From Clostridia bacterium (GTDB lineage Bacteria > Bacillota_A > Clostridia > Christensenellales > UBA1242), in the NCBI GenBank assembly GCA_017508345.1, contig JAFVZD010000061.1, positions 1 to 5,691 of the forward strand: a DNA stretch of 5,691 nt, written 5' to 3'. The first letter of the stretch is position 1. Each line of letters begins with the position of its first letter. The notes below the pieces were generated by a model. The model saw only the letters and a list, made by a program, of their open reading frames with translations. It was not told the origin of the DNA and ran no database searches. The translations under genes were made by a program, and so were the position numbers. Of this stretch, positions 5,087 to 5,691 are shown piece after piece.

Positions 5087-5540
5087 ATATATTATCCTCT
5101 TGTATACTAGTGATTTTTTCGCGGATGCTCTCCTCTGCATTGTTACGGATAATCAACAATACAGTGTCTTCGCCATAAACTACACCTAGACAATCGTCCA
5201 AATTTAGTTTGTTGATAAACGCACCAACCAATTGTGCTGTACCACGGATTACCTTGATAACCAACATATTAGGCAAGATTGTGGTAGTCAAAATACTCTC
5301 TTTAAAAATGTTAGGTATTCTATTAGTACCGTAATTGTCATCGTTAATCAATGCGTACTTGTACTTTTTGTTGATACCTACGATTTTGATTAATCCCAAA
5401 TCCTTGATGTCACGAGAAACTGTGGCTTGGGTAATGTCTAGACCAGTGTCCCTGAGACTACTCACCAATTCCTCTTGTGTCTCAATCTCATTATTGCTAA
5501 TAATCTCAATTATCCTAGAATGTCTACTAGCTCTACTCAT
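5085..5540 (-). CDS. argR: Arginine repressor ArgR
   Basis: ArgR (AhrC) is a hexameric, arginine-responsive DNA-binding protein that represses arginine synthesis genes and in Firmicutes often activates catabolic ones. The 151-aa length is typical. The N-terminal winged helix shows RHSRIIEIISNNEIETQEEL (6-25) and the recognition block TQATVSRDIKDLGLIKI (37-53). The C-terminal oligomerisation and effector domain shows GTAQLVGAFINKLNL (100-114) and GVVYGEDTVLLIIR (119-132). The arginine-binding GDDT motif reads GEDT (123-126), and the usual Asp of the preceding helix is Asn110, so effector response may differ. Start ATG at 5540 has GGAGG (5554-5550) 9 nt upstream. Two ARG boxes lie at its promoter, suggesting autoregulation. 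It converges on the degV-like gene and shares its terminator; the common recN neighbour is not seen downstream. Confidence 0.95.
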   Translation of the reverse strand: MSRASRHSRIIEIISNNEIETQEELVSSLRDTGLDITQATVSRDIKDLGLIKIVGINKKYKYALINDDNYGTNRIPNIFKESILTTTILPNMLVIKVIRGTAQLVGAFINKLNLDDCLGVVYGEDTVLLIIRNNAEESIREKITSIQEDNI

Positions 5541-5592
5541 TAATAAAATCCTCCATAAATTAGGTATTGATATACATATCTTACTGTGGAGA

Positions 5593-5621
5593 ATTATACA
5601 CTAAAATTAAAAAATATGCAA
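5593..5621 (-). promoter_or_regulatory. argR promoter
   Basis: A perfect -10 TATAAT (5598-5593) and a -35 TTGCAT (5621-5616, 3/6) are 17 bp apart on the minus strand. Predicted +1 is near 5586, giving a leader of about 46 nt. The weak -35 lies inside ARG box 2, as expected for a promoter controlled by ArgR. Confidence 0.75.
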
Positions 5622-5622
5622 G
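5605..5622 (+). promoter_or_regulatory. ARG box 2 (ArgR operator), overlapping the argR -35
   Basis: AATTAAAAAATATGCAAG matches the Bacillus ARG box consensus CATGAATAAAAATKCAAK at 14 of 18 positions by my own alignment. It covers the argR -35 and part of the spacer, so binding would repress argR. Confidence 0.6.
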
Positions 5623-5627
5623 AGTTT

Positions 5628-5645
5628 TTTGCATATTTATTCATA
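5628..5645 (-). promoter_or_regulatory. ARG box 1 (ArgR operator), upstream of the argR promoter
   Basis: On the minus strand TATGAATAAATATGCAAA matches the Bacillus ARG box at 15 of 18 positions, with the TGAAT and ATGCAA cores intact. Its centre is 23 bp from that of box 2, about two helix turns, a spacing suited to one ArgR hexamer binding both. Together the inner halves create 9-bp arms (5612-5620 and 5630-5638). The remaining bases to 5691 are AT-rich and show no gene. Confidence 0.75.
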
Positions 5646-5691
5646 ATTGTATTGAAAATTTATAAAATTTGTTTTTAAAGCACTTTATCAA

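Noticed and set aside
5569..5580. GATAT-AC-ATATC dyad in the argR leader
   Set aside because: Short, purely AT-rich around its G/C ends and of a kind expected by chance in this composition; no known site recognised.
5676..5687. TAAAG-CA-CTTTA dyad resembling the arms of the ylxM palindrome
   Set aside because: The half-sites share TAAAG/CTTTA but the spacing differs (2 versus 14 bp between these cores), so a common regulator is not supported.
5646..5691. Second upstream argR promoter or a divergent promoter in the last 45 bases
   Set aside because: TTGATA, TTGAAA and TATAAA-like strings occur, but none pair at 16-18 bp spacing; the region is too AT-rich to call.

Overview
The window looks like chromosomal DNA from a low-GC, walled, Gram-positive-type bacterium (Firmicutes, most likely a clostridial or related uncultured lineage). 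The evidence is the ylxM-ffh-rpsP-rimM-trmD-rbgA gene order, strong AGGAGG-type ribosome binding sites, sigma-A-type promoters (TTGACA/TATAAT), Bacillus-type ARG boxes, a DegV-family protein and a membrane-anchored lytic transglycosylase. TGG encodes Trp and TGA is used as a stop (rimM, slt), so the code is standard. Species cannot be fixed from the sequence alone. I see no tRNA, rRNA, CRISPR array, insertion sequence or phage gene.

Left and centre, minus strand (about 3520 down to 1): a translation and protein-export operon read right to left. It starts at a strong promoter (TTGACA, 16 bp, TATAAT) and runs ylxM (SRP-associated HTH protein), ffh (SRP GTPase), rpsP (ribosomal protein S16), rimM (30S maturation factor), trmD (tRNA m1G37 methyltransferase) and the first 45 codons of rbgA (50S assembly GTPase), which leaves the window at base 1. 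Spacing is tight: 5 nt ylxM/ffh, 11-nt overlap rimM/trmD, 2 nt trmD/rbgA. The two larger gaps (ffh/rpsP and rpsP/rimM) each hold a hairpin. The usual companions ftsY (upstream), khpA (between rpsP and rimM) and rplS (between trmD and rbgA) are missing from their expected places.

Centre right, plus strand (3544-5086): a divergent pair, slt (small membrane-anchored lytic transglycosylase) and a divergent degV-like gene. The slt promoter sits so close to its ATG that the mRNA may be leaderless. degV has its own promoter whose -35 box overlaps the slt stop codon. A near-perfect bidirectional terminator separates degV from the convergent argR.

Right, minus strand (5085-5645): argR, encoding the arginine repressor, with its promoter and two ARG boxes, which suggests autoregulation. 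The last ~45 bases are AT-rich non-coding DNA.

No obviously new multi-gene system is present. The items most worth a second look are regulatory: an mRNA copy of the 16S anti-Shine-Dalgarno tail between rpsP and rimM, a 9+9 bp palindrome at the start point of the SRP operon, the possibly leaderless slt transcript, and family proteins (Ffh, DegV, ArgR) with substitutions in normally conserved functional motifs.
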